From assembly GCF_001625015.1 (NCBI RefSeq), contig NZ_LVWJ02000014.1, positions 1,674,001 through 1,738,000 on the forward strand: 64,000 nucleotides of DNA, read 5' to 3'. Shown one piece after another: positions 41,885-52,115 of this stretch; the first letter of the stretch is position 1, and each line of letters starts with the position of its first letter. Below the pieces are notes generated by a model, which worked only from the letters and a program-made list of their open reading frames with translations, was not told the origin of the DNA and ran no database searches. The position numbers and the translations under genes are program-made. Source of the DNA: Lewinella sp. 4G2. GTDB taxonomy: Bacteria > Bacteroidota > Bacteroidia > Chitinophagales > Saprospiraceae.

Positions 41885-43612
41885 TTAGTGTGTAAGAGCT
41901 GCCGCCATCTTACCCCGCTGAAAAGCCCAGTAAGCCGTCACGAAGTATACCACGGTACAAACAAATCCGTAGGAATAAAACGTCTCCCGGTTAGCGAGGT
42001 AAGCCGCCTCGTTCGCGCTACCGAAGAGGACCATCCAGGCCAGACCGAGGGTAGCCGCCAGTGCCAGGTAACCGACTCCGGAAAGTAGTTTGGAGAAAAA
42101 GGATTCATCACGTCTGACTACCGGTTCTTCCGTCGCCAAACGGGTGTGGTAATCGCGCACGGAAGCATTGAATGCGGCCTCTTTAGCTTCAGCTTCCGGA
42201 TAAGCCTCCTTTGCGCCGTATCGTCCTGCGAGTAGGGTATACACAATGATGGTGAAAATCCACGTCGGTAAAAACAGGTAGTAAAAAGACATTAGGTCGA
42301 GAAAATTCAGGCCGAACCCGAAGACTAAGCCCAGACCCCAAGAGGCTACGGCCGGCAGGCTATGTGCGTAGTCCTGGAATTTGGCCCAGTAACGGGTGTA
42401 GCCGATCCTCGGGAAGATCTGGTGTTCGGCGAATACAATCGCCCCAACGGGTACGACGAGCAATCCAGCATAAGTCAGCAGCGGCAGGATCTGAGAAAAG
42501 ACGAACGGGAAGCAGGCGATGATGACCATCGCAACACCCACGATCATCGTTGTTTTACGGCGGGGGTAGTTGGAGAAAACCGCCTGCGCCGCCAGCCCCG
42601 CTCGGTAAAGGTTGGTGATGGCCGTTGTCCAACCCGCTACAATGACGATGACGAAACCTGACCAGCCGAGGGCGTAGTAAGCCACGTCGCCCGGGTCGAG
42701 CTCAACGATGGTTTTGCCCAGGATGACGGCCGCCCCGGCGCCCATGATGCCCGCGGCGATCCAGGCAATGTAGTGGCCGAAGAGCATTCCTGTACTCGTA
42801 GCCAACCCGTAGGATTTCTTCTTGGCGAAGCGCAACAGCGCCATGTCGATCAGCCCGAAGTGGGTGATGGTGTTGGCCGCCCAGCCGAAGCCAACGACTT
42901 CCACCAGGCCGATCCCCGGCTCCCCGTCGCTGTTGATGCCAGTCCAGACGGACTGGTTGCCGATCTGGATGAACTCCGCCCAACTCTCCGGTAGGGTAGT
43001 GCCGACTACGCTTAGGGTCAGTGCCGGTAAGAGCACCATTGCCCCGCTCGTAAACATGACGAACAGCCAGGGTGCGCAGAGGCTGGAGAATTCCGAAACC
43101 GCCTTAAAGCCGTAGATAGCTACGAAGACGGCAAACAAGCCCACCGCGATCACGATTAGTACGAACCACGGATTAGTCGGGTACCAATCCAGCTGCGCCG
43201 GTATATCAAAGGCGAATCGCACCGCCGTCGCCGATACCGTCACCATCGCCGCCGAGATGACTGTGAAGATGACCACGTTGGCCCAGTCGTAGAGTTTGGA
43301 CATGTTACCTCCGGCGATCTTTTTAAGGTAGGTGTACAGACTCAAGCGCGTATCAACGGCGATGGGCGTAGTAATGAACGTCCAACTCAGCACCGCCAGG
43401 ACGTTCCCGATCAGCAGGCCGATGATGATATCCATCGTGCTCGCACCCAATGCGACAAAGGTGGCACCAATGACGAACTCGGTGGCAGCGACGTGTTCGG
43501 CGGCGTAGAGGCCAGCGAAGTGCGTCCAGTCGTGGAGTTCGTGCTTGGGGACGGGGAGTTGTTCGGCTTGTATGCCGGCTAAATCTGGTGGCGTGTTTGT
43601 CGCTGGCTCCAT
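41885..43612 (-). CDS. NCS1-like permease
   Basis: 575 aa from the ATG at 43612 (MEPATNTPPDL). Twelve or more hydrophobic segments; the motifs VIGATFVALGASTMDIIIGLLIGN and WTTAITNLYRAGLA are split between helices 1-2 and 8, resembling the cytosine/purine/allantoin (NCS1) permease family. The close coupling to mannitol dehydrogenase (12 bp) makes a sugar, polyol or uronate cargo likely, which would be unusual for NCS1; the assignment to this superfamily is firmer than the substrate. Regulation is not visible. Confidence 0.75.
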   Translation of the reverse strand: MEPATNTPPDLAGIQAEQLPVPKHELHDWTHFAGLYAAEHVAATEFVIGATFVALGASTMDIIIGLLIGNVLAVLSWTFITTPIAVDTRLSLYTYLKKIAGGNMSKLYDWANVVIFTVISAAMVTVSATAVRFAFDIPAQLDWYPTNPWFVLIVIAVGLFAVFVAIYGFKAVSEFSSLCAPWLFVMFTSGAMVLLPALTLSVVGTTLPESWAEFIQIGNQSVWTGINSDGEPGIGLVEVVGFGWAANTITHFGLIDMALLRFAKKKSYGLATSTGMLFGHYIAWIAAGIMGAGAAVILGKTIVELDPGDVAYYALGWSGFVIVIVAGWTTAITNLYRAGLAAQAVFSNYPRRKTTMIVGVAMVIIACFPFVFSQILPLLTYAGLLVVPVGAIVFAEHQIFPRIGYTRYWAKFQDYAHSLPAVASWGLGLVFGFGLNFLDLMSFYYLFLPTWIFTIIVYTLLAGRYGAKEAYPEAEAKEAAFNASVRDYHTRLATEEPVVRRDESFFSKLLSGVGYLALAATLGLAWMVLFGSANEAAYLANRETFYSYGFVCTVVYFVTAYWAFQRGKMAAALTH

Positions 43613-43860
43613 AAGTCGTTGTATTCGTGGCTGTTCTGGTGTGACCGAAAGTACCAAATATTACAGTTCGCTCGATCAATTAGCTTATTTCGCCAACTAG
43701 GCCGGCCGGTCGAACGGTGGGAAGTGCTTTATCTATCGTGGAACGAGTCAGCGGCGCTGCTGCCAACCAGCGAATGGCGAGACTACCGTCAACACACGGA
43801 TCAGTTGGCGTCGCGATTTAATTGGGACAGGTGCCAGATCGCTACAACCAGCGGGGTACC

Positions 43861-44586
43861 TCACCCCCGCACAAACACCATAAAATGCTGCCAGGGCAAA
43901 TTCCCCACATTCTCCTTTAACCGTAAGCCCACCGCTTCCATCTCCCGCACCGCTTGCTCCTCCGACATCTTGTGCAGGCGCTTGATGGGCACCGACGGAT
44001 CTTCCATCCGGTACTCCAGCAGCACAAAACGCCCGCCCGGCTTCAGCGCCCGGACGATGTTTTCCATCATCTCCCGCGGATGGGAGAGCTCGTGGTAAAC
44101 GTCGACCATGATGACCAGATCGACGGAGTTTGCGGGAAGCTCGGGGCTGGTCTCGGTGCCCCGGATCAATTCGACGTTGTCGATGCCTTCCCGCTCGATC
44201 TTCTCCTGCATGAGCGCAAGCATCTCCGGCTGGAGGTCGACGGCGTAGACTTTTCCCTCCGGTGCCTCGGCGGCCATGCGGAAGGTGTAGTAGCCCGACC
44301 CGGCGCCGATATCCGCGATGGATTCATCCGGCTGAATATTCATATTCGCGATGGCCTGGCTGACGTTTTCTTCGTCCTCCCGTTCCGCCCGCTCCAACCA
44401 GTCGGCGGCCTGGTGGCCCATGACGTAGCTGATCTCCCGGCCGAGGTAGTACTTATCGGTGCCGTTTCGGGATGGCGTTTGGTAGGTGTAGACAGCGTCT
44501 TCCGCTGGCGCATTGGTTTGTTGCTGGCCGGTGCAGCTGGTAACGAAAATCAGGGAAAATAGGAGGGTTAGGAATCGGGGGAGCAT
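43861..44586 (-). CDS. Lipoprotein-signal class I SAM methyltransferase
   Basis: 241 aa. It begins MLPRFLTLLFSLIFVTSC, a clean lipobox with Cys18, then a class I methyltransferase fold: motif I ADIGAGSGYYTF (about 90-101), acidic motif II VYAVDLQ, and post-motif region VDLVIMVDVYHEL. The C-terminal ARALKPGGRFVLLEYR-like strand is ordinary. The export signal is unexpected for an enzyme needing cytoplasmic SAM. Either the leader is not used, or the protein is a repurposed binding protein. The domain itself looks intact. Confidence 0.82.
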   Translation of the reverse strand: MLPRFLTLLFSLIFVTSCTGQQQTNAPAEDAVYTYQTPSRNGTDKYYLGREISYVMGHQAADWLERAEREDEENVSQAIANMNIQPDESIADIGAGSGYYTFRMAAEAPEGKVYAVDLQPEMLALMQEKIEREGIDNVELIRGTETSPELPANSVDLVIMVDVYHELSHPREMMENIVRALKPGGRFVLLEYRMEDPSVPIKRLHKMSEEQAVREMEAVGLRLKENVGNLPWQHFMVFVRG

Positions 44587-44719
44587 GTCAGCTGGTTTAT
44601 CGATCAGCTAATGGGGAGGCGGGGGAATGGTTTTGGGAGGCGTCTTAGCACTGCCGCACTAACCGAGCAACGACGTGGGCGGGTAAAAGAAAAATTAAAC
44701 AAATTCCCTCCCGGCCACC

Positions 44720-47700
44720 CTACTGCACCACCATCCGTTCCGTCCACCGCCGGCCATCCTGGGTACTTACCACTACGAGGTAGATACCGGGAGGTAGCGC
44801 TTCACGTGAGCTCCAACGTCGGGTGCCCGCCCCAATTTTTTTGGCGCTGACGCGGGTGCTGTGTGCGGAATAAAGAGCGAGGGAAAGGGGCTCCGATACC
44901 TCCGGAAGGCGAAGGTCGAAGCTGCCGGAATTAGGATTTGGGAAAACACGCAGTTCGGCTGTTACCTCCCTTTCGAGGTAAACGATGGGGCTGAAGGCGT
45001 AGCTGCCGTCCAGGTCCACCATTCGTAGGCGGTAGTAGGCGGAGGATTGGGGCTTGTCATCAACGTAGTCGTACTGTCCTGCATTCCGTCCTTCCGCTGC
45101 ACCTGCGACAGCGCCTAGTAGTTGCCAGGTGTTGCCATCCGCGGAGCGCTGGACCTCGAAGTGGCTGAAATCCTCTTCGTTAGCCGTTGTCCAGGAGAGC
45201 AGGTTATTTTTATTCCGGGCTTTGCCGGTAAAGGAGAGTAAATCGAGCGGTAGCACGGAGACGGTAGTCAGCGTAATGTCCCGCCCGTTGTTATAGCTGA
45301 TTTCCAGAAAACTGTTGTTGAATTCAATCAGTGCGCCTTCGGGCAGGCCCGCGAAGGTGCCCACGATGTCGGAATCGGCATCGTTACGTACAATGGTGAA
45401 GACGTCGTTGACGGTGGGTTGGTAATCTCCTTCCAGCCGTAAACTCGCTCCGCCCAGTTGGCCAGAGGCACGAAGAACGATTTGATCGTATTCCGTGCAG
45501 GCAGTTATGCCCTCCAGTTCAATGGTTAAGATGGGTAAATTACTCACGGAAGACCGCATGGTTAGGCAACCGGGAGAACTACCGGGCTGGAGGTTGCTAC
45601 CATCAAAGAAGCCTACTTCTCCACTAATGCTACCTTCCGCTCCCAGGGTGCTTCCGTTGAAAAATTGGAAGTCTTCGTTATCTAAGAAAATGGCATTGCC
45701 TCCGCTGTTAGTGATGATTAGTTTACCGTTAATGTTCCCGTTGATACTTTCAATGCCGTTGAAGGCGGCATCCCGAATTATCAGTGTGCCAGTTGTTCCG
45801 ATCGTCAGCATTTCGCGATCGCCAATAATACCGTCTTCCCCTGCACCAATCACGGAAAGTGAGCCATCGACCATTATCTCGCTGGGGTCGTTGGTTACTC
45901 TAATCCCCGCCCCAACGGGAGCCTCAATGGTCCAGGAGCCCGTCGGTGAAATTTCGAGGATACCATCATCAATTACTACTGCATCCGCCGGGGCATTTGT
46001 ACAGTTTACGGTACCATCGACGATCAGGTTATGGAATCCCCCCATTTCAACACCAAGCTGATTGAGCGTGAGGCTTCCGGACTGGCCGATGGTCAAGTCG
46101 CTTTTAGCGGTCAAGCCATAATTGCCGGATTGGTCGGTAATGAGTACGTTACCATCTAGAATGATGAGGGAGTCCCCGGTTAAAACCAGCCCGTCCGCAC
46201 CACCACTGATCGTTAAATCAGCTCCTTCGTTTAACCGAAACTGGCCATCGCTGCCAACGACGTGGAGCTCGGTGATCGTCACCGCCCCGGTATCAATGAT
46301 GGCGATGGGGGCATCGGAAATATCACCTATAATTACTCGGTCCGTGGTACTCGGTACCCGACCGATAGTCCAGTTGCCGGCTTCGTACCAGTTGCTGTTG
46401 ACGGCGCCGGTCCAACTAGCCTCGATGGCGTTTTGAGTGGCGGTAAGCACTACATCGTTATCGTTGGTGCCATCGGCGTAAGAGATTTTCAGCAATACCC
46501 CGTTGAACGGAAATAAGGTACCTTCAGGGAGGCCCGCGAAACGTTGAGTAAATGCTCCGGAACCTGGTTTCAGGATCAGCGAAAAAGCTTCCCCAATTTC
46601 GGGGATATAACTTCCGTTTAGTTCCAGTACTGCACCGTCAATATTTATTCCCTGGGGTATATTCAGTTGGCTATAGCCCGTGCAGGGCGTAGTACCGTTG
46701 ATGGTAAAAGCCAGCGTACCCTCACCCAGGTCGGGGATGGCTAGCACATTAAGACATCCGTTGGAATCACCCACTTCCATCCGGTAGTTATCTTCATCCT
46801 GCCAACGGGTATCTATGGTGCCCGCACAGCGGAGGGTGCAGCCTGTTCGGGGGAGGAAAATGCCCTCGTCGACGGCGTTTAAAGCGGAACCGGATATGGT
46901 TAGCACGCCCCGCACGTTTATCGGGTAGCTACCGTCATCGTCACAATGAATACCGTGCCCACCGTTGTTCCGCAGGGTTACTTCGGACGGTGCGTTGAAA
47001 GCCATGCCGTTGTCGTTGGTGGCATGGATACCATCTCCTCCGCTGTTAGTGACGGTCAGCTTTCCATTAATTGATACACCCGCGCCGTTGTGGAGTAGGC
47101 CCGTGCCCGTAGCTGCGTTAATCCGGCAATCGCCGGTACTGCCTACATTCAACCTACCGTCGCCCTGCAGTGAAAGGCCCGGCCCGTCGTTGAGTTGTAA
47201 TTGTCCGTTGCAGGTCAGCGTCCTGGTAACAAGTACATCGGTGTTCGTTTGCTGGAACATTAAATTACCGTTGGGCCCAATCGTCGTAGTGACCCCCAGT
47301 AAGGGCATGCCATTTGCCTGCTGGTCAACTAAAAGCTTACCGTTGACAATCAGTCGACCGCTTTTGGCGACGAGGCCGGCCGTACCGGCACTAAGGTTCA
47401 AAATAGCCCCTTCGGCTACGGTGAAGTTTCCGCCGTTGCGCAGTTGCAGGCTGGCAATGGTGGCCGTTCCCGTGGGTAGGATGGCTGGGTTCGCCCCGGC
47501 TTCGATCAGCACATCATCGTCCGCAGTCGGGATGACGCCGCTCGCCCAGTTGTCGGGGTTGTACCAGTCGCTGTCTACCGCTCCGGTCCAGATGGCTTGG
47601 TCGGCCCCCAACAAGGTAGTCAGGGTAATGAATGCGCCCCCTCCGCCAAATTCGGCCATGCTTGGATAAGTGATTTCGAGAAGCGTACCGTTAAATGACA

Positions 47701-50700
47701 ACGTATCCCCATTCGGCAGACCTCTGAAAGTACCACTTGAAGGTGTGGAAACATTGTCTGGCACCGCTACCAAAAAGGTTTCGCCTGCCATAGGGACATA
47801 ATCACCGTCTAATTCAAGACTAGCGCCGTTGATGCGTAAAAAGTTATCGTAGGTGAGCTGGCTGTAGTCCGTACAAACGGTAGGTCCGTTGATCTCAATA
47901 GTGAGAATGGCGTTGTTGAAAAGGACTTCCCGGTCGAAAAAGGCGCACCCCGTTGGGCTACCAGGAGCCAGCCGGCTGTTCGCCGCAAAGTTGATCAAGG
48001 TGCGGACAAAACCGTCTACCGCCAAGGTTCCTCCCGCATTGATGCTAAAATCCTGGCTACCCGTGATCGCATCGTTGCTGCTACCGATAACCTTCAGCGT
48101 ACCGCCGATGGCTGCTTTCACACTATTTATGCCATGGCGACCTGCGTTATTCACCTCAAGTAAACCCTTTGGCACCGACAGGTAATCGCCCTGGCCTGCT
48201 CTTATACCGTCAAATCCGGGACTGAGAATGGATAAACGACCATTGACTTCCAGCGTATCGTTTCCGTCAAAAGTCCTTACCCCGGACCCGGTTGGATAAG
48301 AAATGGAAACGGACCCCGTAGTATCTACGTAAACAACACCAGTCTCCAACAAGATGCCTTCTGCCGGGGCGGTAAGGCTGGTTACAGAACCAGCAACTGA
48401 GAGGCGGGCGCGGTAAACATTGATTCCACCTTCTTCCAGGAAAATGATTCCTGCGGGCCCTACCTCCACATCACTATGCACTTTCAGCCCATAGTCACCG
48501 ATCTGATTATTAATGCTGACGGAACCATTAAGTACGGTGAGGGAATCCGTATCAAGGAAAAGCCCTTCGGTGCCACCGCTGATGGTCAGCGTAGCCGCTT
48601 CGTTTAACCGAAACTGGCCGGTATTAATTACCTGTATTTCCGCTACCGTGACGGAACCGGTATCGATGACTGCCGGAGGAGCCACGATGTCACCAATCGT
48701 CACGTGAGACTCGGGGCCGGGCACCAGTTTGGTACTCCAGTTTCCACCTTCGTACCAATTGCTATCGACGGCTCCCGTCCAACGTACGTCAATATTGTCG
48801 ATGGCGGTGAGGACGACGTCGATCTTGGAACCTTCGTACACCTCATAAGCGATCTGCAGCGGCACGCCGTTGAATAGCACCGTACCACCTTCCGGCAGCC
48901 CAGCGAAGGTGCCTCCAGCCTCGTTGCTCCCGCTCGTTGTAAGTAAGGAGAATTGATCCCCTACTTGCGGAACGTAGCTACCGCTAAGCTCCAGTATGGC
49001 GTCGTCAATATTGAGGACATCGTCGTATTCAATCTGATCGTAGCCCGTGCAGCGAGTTGTTCCCTCTATCTCGAAGGCGAGGGTCGTTTCGCTCAGGTCA
49101 ACGGGCGATTCAAAGGTCAGGCAACCGGGGGATGCCCCGGGTTCGAGGCGGCTGCCAGCGGCGAAAGACACGTCTCCAGTGAGCCGGTTTTTCGCGCTTA
49201 AGGTGGCGGTAGCTGAGTTTACGAGATTTCCTCCGCCAATGGAGATGCTACTGGATCCAGCAACAAAGAGTGCCCCGTCATTAATGATTGCAAGCTCCGT
49301 AGAATTGAAATTAATACCACGAGATATAAAGTTGGTAATGCTGACTCTACCGGTACTCCTAATGTTAATGCTACCATTATCGTAAGTAATGCCAAATTCG
49401 GGGCCAGAAATTGACAGGTTCCCCAGAATGTCTATTCTACCTTGGGCAATCATACCAATTGGCACTCGCCCCGTAATTGACAGTGCTCCGCTTTCTTCGA
49501 TGAGGAGCGTGCCTGAAGTGCTTACCGCCATATCCGCTCCACGGCTCAATTCTACAATCCCTGCACAGTTTAGGGTGCCACCCACTCCAAAATGACTACC
49601 GTAGGCCAGTAGGACGCCGGTTCCTCCTACCGACATCACCCCCCGGCAACTGACGCTTCTTTGCCTTTGATTTTCAACGGTCAGGATGCCATTTACGGTA
49701 ACCTCTCCCTGAACGTTTAGCCCGATCTCCCCGCCCGACAAACGCAAACTGGCTCCTTGCGCAAGGGAAAACAGGCCTCCCGCGTTAATGGAGAGGCTGA
49801 CAAGGTTTACATTTCCAGTTGAAATAACTGCGGAATTGGGTGCCGGATCAATCTCGACCAAATCGTTCGTGCCAGGTACTGCCCCACTACTCCAATTACC
49901 CGCCTCGTACCAATCGCTGTTGACGGCTCCAGTCCAGTGAACTGGTAGCTGCCGGATAGCAAGCCCTATTTCGTCAAGCGGTGTTTTGGGCTTGGCTCCT
50001 ATGCGGAAATAGTAAGTTATGCCAGCTTGCAGGGTGACGGTATCTATTTCCCCACCGGCTTCAAAGCCTTCATCATTGTCGATGCAGCGCATTTCCGTAA
50101 GCGGGTGGCTGGCCCCCGTGTAAATACCGAGCGTAAGGTCATTCTCAACCCCCGGTCGAGGCTCATCGACGTAGCCGTTGGCGTCGATATAAAAATCGGC
50201 GGTGGCGGGTGGGGTGTAGGCGTACCACCAGGATACAGTTGCCCCGCAATTGTTTTCGTTTGTCTCGGTAGTTGCCCCGTTAAAGCCAACGGTAGCCGGC
50301 AGGGAAGAAAACACATCATTTCCCTCCAACACCGTGGCATTCGCCAAGTCATCATTCACCGGTGGCGCATCGTAGGGTTCCCCGTAAAGGACGATGTCAT
50401 CACCATCTCCGCCGACGTAACTGATGAGCATCAGCGCACCTTTATGCCGGAAAGTGTCGCACTCCCCCAACCCGGCGAAGGTGCCGGTGATCGGGTTGGA
50501 ATGCACGTTGTTGATGATTACGAAGGTATCGCCGGCTACGGGTAGATAAGTACCACTGAGCACCAGCTCCGCGTCGGTAATATCCGCCGCCTCCTGGAAG
50601 ATGATTTGATCGTGCAGCGAACAAGCCGTGCTCCCCTCCAGGTCGAACCGGAGGACATCCTCGGTCAGGTCCACCGCTTCCGTGAAGGTCAGGCACCCTT

Positions 50701-52030
50701 CGGCCGGGCCTGGTTGCAGGGTAATGATGCCTTCAAAGTTGACCGTACTGGTCAGCGTCCCCTCCGCGATTAAAATACTTTCATCAATATTCTCAATTGT
50801 ACCGCCGCTGGAAAGTGCATTTGCGGCATCAGCCAGGATTAGCGTGCCCTGATTGCTGAACGTGGTCGCATTGTCAGTGAAGTGGACGCCGATATTGCCG
50901 ATCTCGCTGACTTCAAGCTCCGCTTCCCGGTTGACTTCAACGTTGCTACCCGCACCCAGGACGAGGCCGTCGCTACCTATCTCGGTGATTTTCACTTCTC
51001 CGTCTACGTTTAAACGGCCGTTAGCTCCCAGGCGGACGCCGTCACCCGGCACTTCGTTGATGGAAATGAGCCCGTCAGGAGTGCACTCCAACTGACCGTT
51101 GTTGATCTCAACTCCGTTTCCTGCGTCAGTTGTGACGGCAAGGGTGCCCATTACGTTCACCTCGCCTTGCAGTATTCGGAGGGTGCCTAGCAAGATGGAG
51201 AAGCTGTTATCGCGCAACGATACCTGGCCGTCGTTTAGCTCAATTGATGGTCCTGAAGGAGAAGATACAACGAGGTTGCCCTCAACGGTAAGTTGGCCGT
51301 TATCAGTGATAGCAACCCCTTCATTCAGGCCAAAGACCGTTAGCTGACCATTAGGTGTTACCGTCAGCCTGCCCGCTTCAATCCGTAGCGCCCCAATCTG
51401 GACGGTATCATTTATCCGGGGGCTTGGGTTAGCGTCCGGGATAACAACGGTGGCATTAGTGGTGGGTAATGCTTCCAAATCCCAGTTATCTACTTCTTCC
51501 CACGCGTTATTTTCAGCCCCCGTCCAAGTGAATATGGCGGGCGTAATGGTGGTCGTGATGTCGCCGCCAAACACATTTTCGGGTACGGCAATGCGTAAAT
51601 AGTAAGTGACTCCACCAGTGAGTGTGACAATTTCTGCTTCACCGCGCCCCACTCCCTCGTTGTTATCAAGACAGCTTACTTCAGTCAGGGGGTGGCTGCT
51701 ACCGGTATATACGCCAAGGCTGACGTCATTACTTACACTAGGTGAAATGTCGTCAACAACTTCCGCTCGAATCACGAAATCTTTCGTCTCGGCGGGCGTC
51801 AGGGAGTACCACCAGGAAAGCTCTTTTTCACAAATCAACTCGTCAATCTCCGTAGTGGCTACGTCTTCATCAAAACGGTTTACAACGTGGCTGAAGGCGC
51901 CTGAGCTCAGATCGACCGTGATGGCATCCGCCAGGTCGTCGTTGGGTGCCTGGGCGAGTATTTGGGCGCTGCCGCAGGTGCAGAGGAGGAGGATAAGGAG
52001 CGGAGTGAGGGGAAAGCGGTAGTCTGACAT
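44720..52030 (-). CDS. Giant T9SS-secreted repeat protein (2436 aa)
   Basis: Signal peptide MSDYRFPLTPLLILLLCTCGSA. A PPC-like beta domain follows (SWWYSLTPAE, DVSLGVYTGSSHPLTEVSC, TYYLRIAV), with a second around residues 560-690. Five modules each begin WTGA-x-(N/D)-x-W...NW and run into short-period beta repeats (GxLxVxGxLxI) expected to form parallel beta-helices. The modules close with a PGSSPGCLTF / DQI / FAGLPEG unit. A fibronectin-like segment and sorting tail (VFPNPNSGSFDLRL ... ERMVVQ) end the protein. Probably a filamentous surface adhesin. Dispersed-repeat copies sit in its signal peptide (51965-51981) and tail (44843-44859, 45099-45115). Confidence 0.9.
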   Translation of the reverse strand: MSDYRFPLTPLLILLLCTCGSAQILAQAPNDDLADAITVDLSSGAFSHVVNRFDEDVATTEIDELICEKELSWWYSLTPAETKDFVIRAEVVDDISPSVSNDVSLGVYTGSSHPLTEVSCLDNNEGVGRGEAEIVTLTGGVTYYLRIAVPENVFGGDITTTITPAIFTWTGAENNAWEEVDNWDLEALPTTNATVVIPDANPSPRINDTVQIGALRIEAGRLTVTPNGQLTVFGLNEGVAITDNGQLTVEGNLVVSSPSGPSIELNDGQVSLRDNSFSILLGTLRILQGEVNVMGTLAVTTDAGNGVEINNGQLECTPDGLISINEVPGDGVRLGANGRLNVDGEVKITEIGSDGLVLGAGSNVEVNREAELEVSEIGNIGVHFTDNATTFSNQGTLILADAANALSSGGTIENIDESILIAEGTLTSTVNFEGIITLQPGPAEGCLTFTEAVDLTEDVLRFDLEGSTACSLHDQIIFQEAADITDAELVLSGTYLPVAGDTFVIINNVHSNPITGTFAGLGECDTFRHKGALMLISYVGGDGDDIVLYGEPYDAPPVNDDLANATVLEGNDVFSSLPATVGFNGATTETNENNCGATVSWWYAYTPPATADFYIDANGYVDEPRPGVENDLTLGIYTGASHPLTEMRCIDNDEGFEAGGEIDTVTLQAGITYYFRIGAKPKTPLDEIGLAIRQLPVHWTGAVNSDWYEAGNWSSGAVPGTNDLVEIDPAPNSAVISTGNVNLVSLSINAGGLFSLAQGASLRLSGGEIGLNVQGEVTVNGILTVENQRQRSVSCRGVMSVGGTGVLLAYGSHFGVGGTLNCAGIVELSRGADMAVSTSGTLLIEESGALSITGRVPIGMIAQGRIDILGNLSISGPEFGITYDNGSINIRSTGRVSITNFISRGINFNSTELAIINDGALFVAGSSSISIGGGNLVNSATATLSAKNRLTGDVSFAAGSRLEPGASPGCLTFESPVDLSETTLAFEIEGTTRCTGYDQIEYDDVLNIDDAILELSGSYVPQVGDQFSLLTTSGSNEAGGTFAGLPEGGTVLFNGVPLQIAYEVYEGSKIDVVLTAIDNIDVRWTGAVDSNWYEGGNWSTKLVPGPESHVTIGDIVAPPAVIDTGSVTVAEIQVINTGQFRLNEAATLTISGGTEGLFLDTDSLTVLNGSVSINNQIGDYGLKVHSDVEVGPAGIIFLEEGGINVYRARLSVAGSVTSLTAPAEGILLETGVVYVDTTGSVSISYPTGSGVRTFDGNDTLEVNGRLSILSPGFDGIRAGQGDYLSVPKGLLEVNNAGRHGINSVKAAIGGTLKVIGSSNDAITGSQDFSINAGGTLAVDGFVRTLINFAANSRLAPGSPTGCAFFDREVLFNNAILTIEINGPTVCTDYSQLTYDNFLRINGASLELDGDYVPMAGETFLVAVPDNVSTPSSGTFRGLPNGDTLSFNGTLLEITYPSMAEFGGGGAFITLTTLLGADQAIWTGAVDSDWYNPDNWASGVIPTADDDVLIEAGANPAILPTGTATIASLQLRNGGNFTVAEGAILNLSAGTAGLVAKSGRLIVNGKLLVDQQANGMPLLGVTTTIGPNGNLMFQQTNTDVLVTRTLTCNGQLQLNDGPGLSLQGDGRLNVGSTGDCRINAATGTGLLHNGAGVSINGKLTVTNSGGDGIHATNDNGMAFNAPSEVTLRNNGGHGIHCDDDGSYPINVRGVLTISGSALNAVDEGIFLPRTGCTLRCAGTIDTRWQDEDNYRMEVGDSNGCLNVLAIPDLGEGTLAFTINGTTPCTGYSQLNIPQGINIDGAVLELNGSYIPEIGEAFSLILKPGSGAFTQRFAGLPEGTLFPFNGVLLKISYADGTNDNDVVLTATQNAIEASWTGAVNSNWYEAGNWTIGRVPSTTDRVIIGDISDAPIAIIDTGAVTITELHVVGSDGQFRLNEGADLTISGGADGLVLTGDSLIILDGNVLITDQSGNYGLTAKSDLTIGQSGSLTLNQLGVEMGGFHNLIVDGTVNCTNAPADAVVIDDGILEISPTGSWTIEAPVGAGIRVTNDPSEIMVDGSLSVIGAGEDGIIGDREMLTIGTTGTLIIRDAAFNGIESINGNINGKLIITNSGGNAIFLDNEDFQFFNGSTLGAEGSISGEVGFFDGSNLQPGSSPGCLTMRSSVSNLPILTIELEGITACTEYDQIVLRASGQLGGASLRLEGDYQPTVNDVFTIVRNDADSDIVGTFAGLPEGALIEFNNSFLEISYNNGRDITLTTVSVLPLDLLSFTGKARNKNNLLSWTTANEEDFSHFEVQRSADGNTWQLLGAVAGAAEGRNAGQYDYVDDKPQSSAYYRLRMVDLDGSYAFSPIVYLEREVTAELRVFPNPNSGSFDLRLPEVSEPLSLALYSAHSTRVSAKKIGAGTRRWSSREALPPGIYLVVVSTQDGRRWTERMVVQ
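44843..44859 (+). repeat. Dispersed 17-bp repeat, in giant-protein sorting tail
   Basis: GGCGCTGACGCGGGTGC, exact to consensus; encodes TRVSA in the T9SS tail. Confidence 0.8.
45099..45115 (-). repeat. Dispersed 17-bp repeat, before giant-protein tail
   Basis: GCACCTGCGACAGCGCC, one base from consensus; encodes GAVAGA. Confidence 0.7.
51965..51981 (+). repeat. Dispersed 17-bp repeat, in giant-protein signal peptide
   Basis: GGCGCTGCCGCAGGTGC, exact to consensus; encodes CGSAQ at the signal cleavage region. Confidence 0.8.
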
Positions 52031-52115
52031 TAAGGCGAGGGGGGGTAATTCGCCCGCAAAGGTCTCGGCCGACCGCAGTATTACTTTTCACCTATCTTAA
52101 AAAATGGAGAACCGC

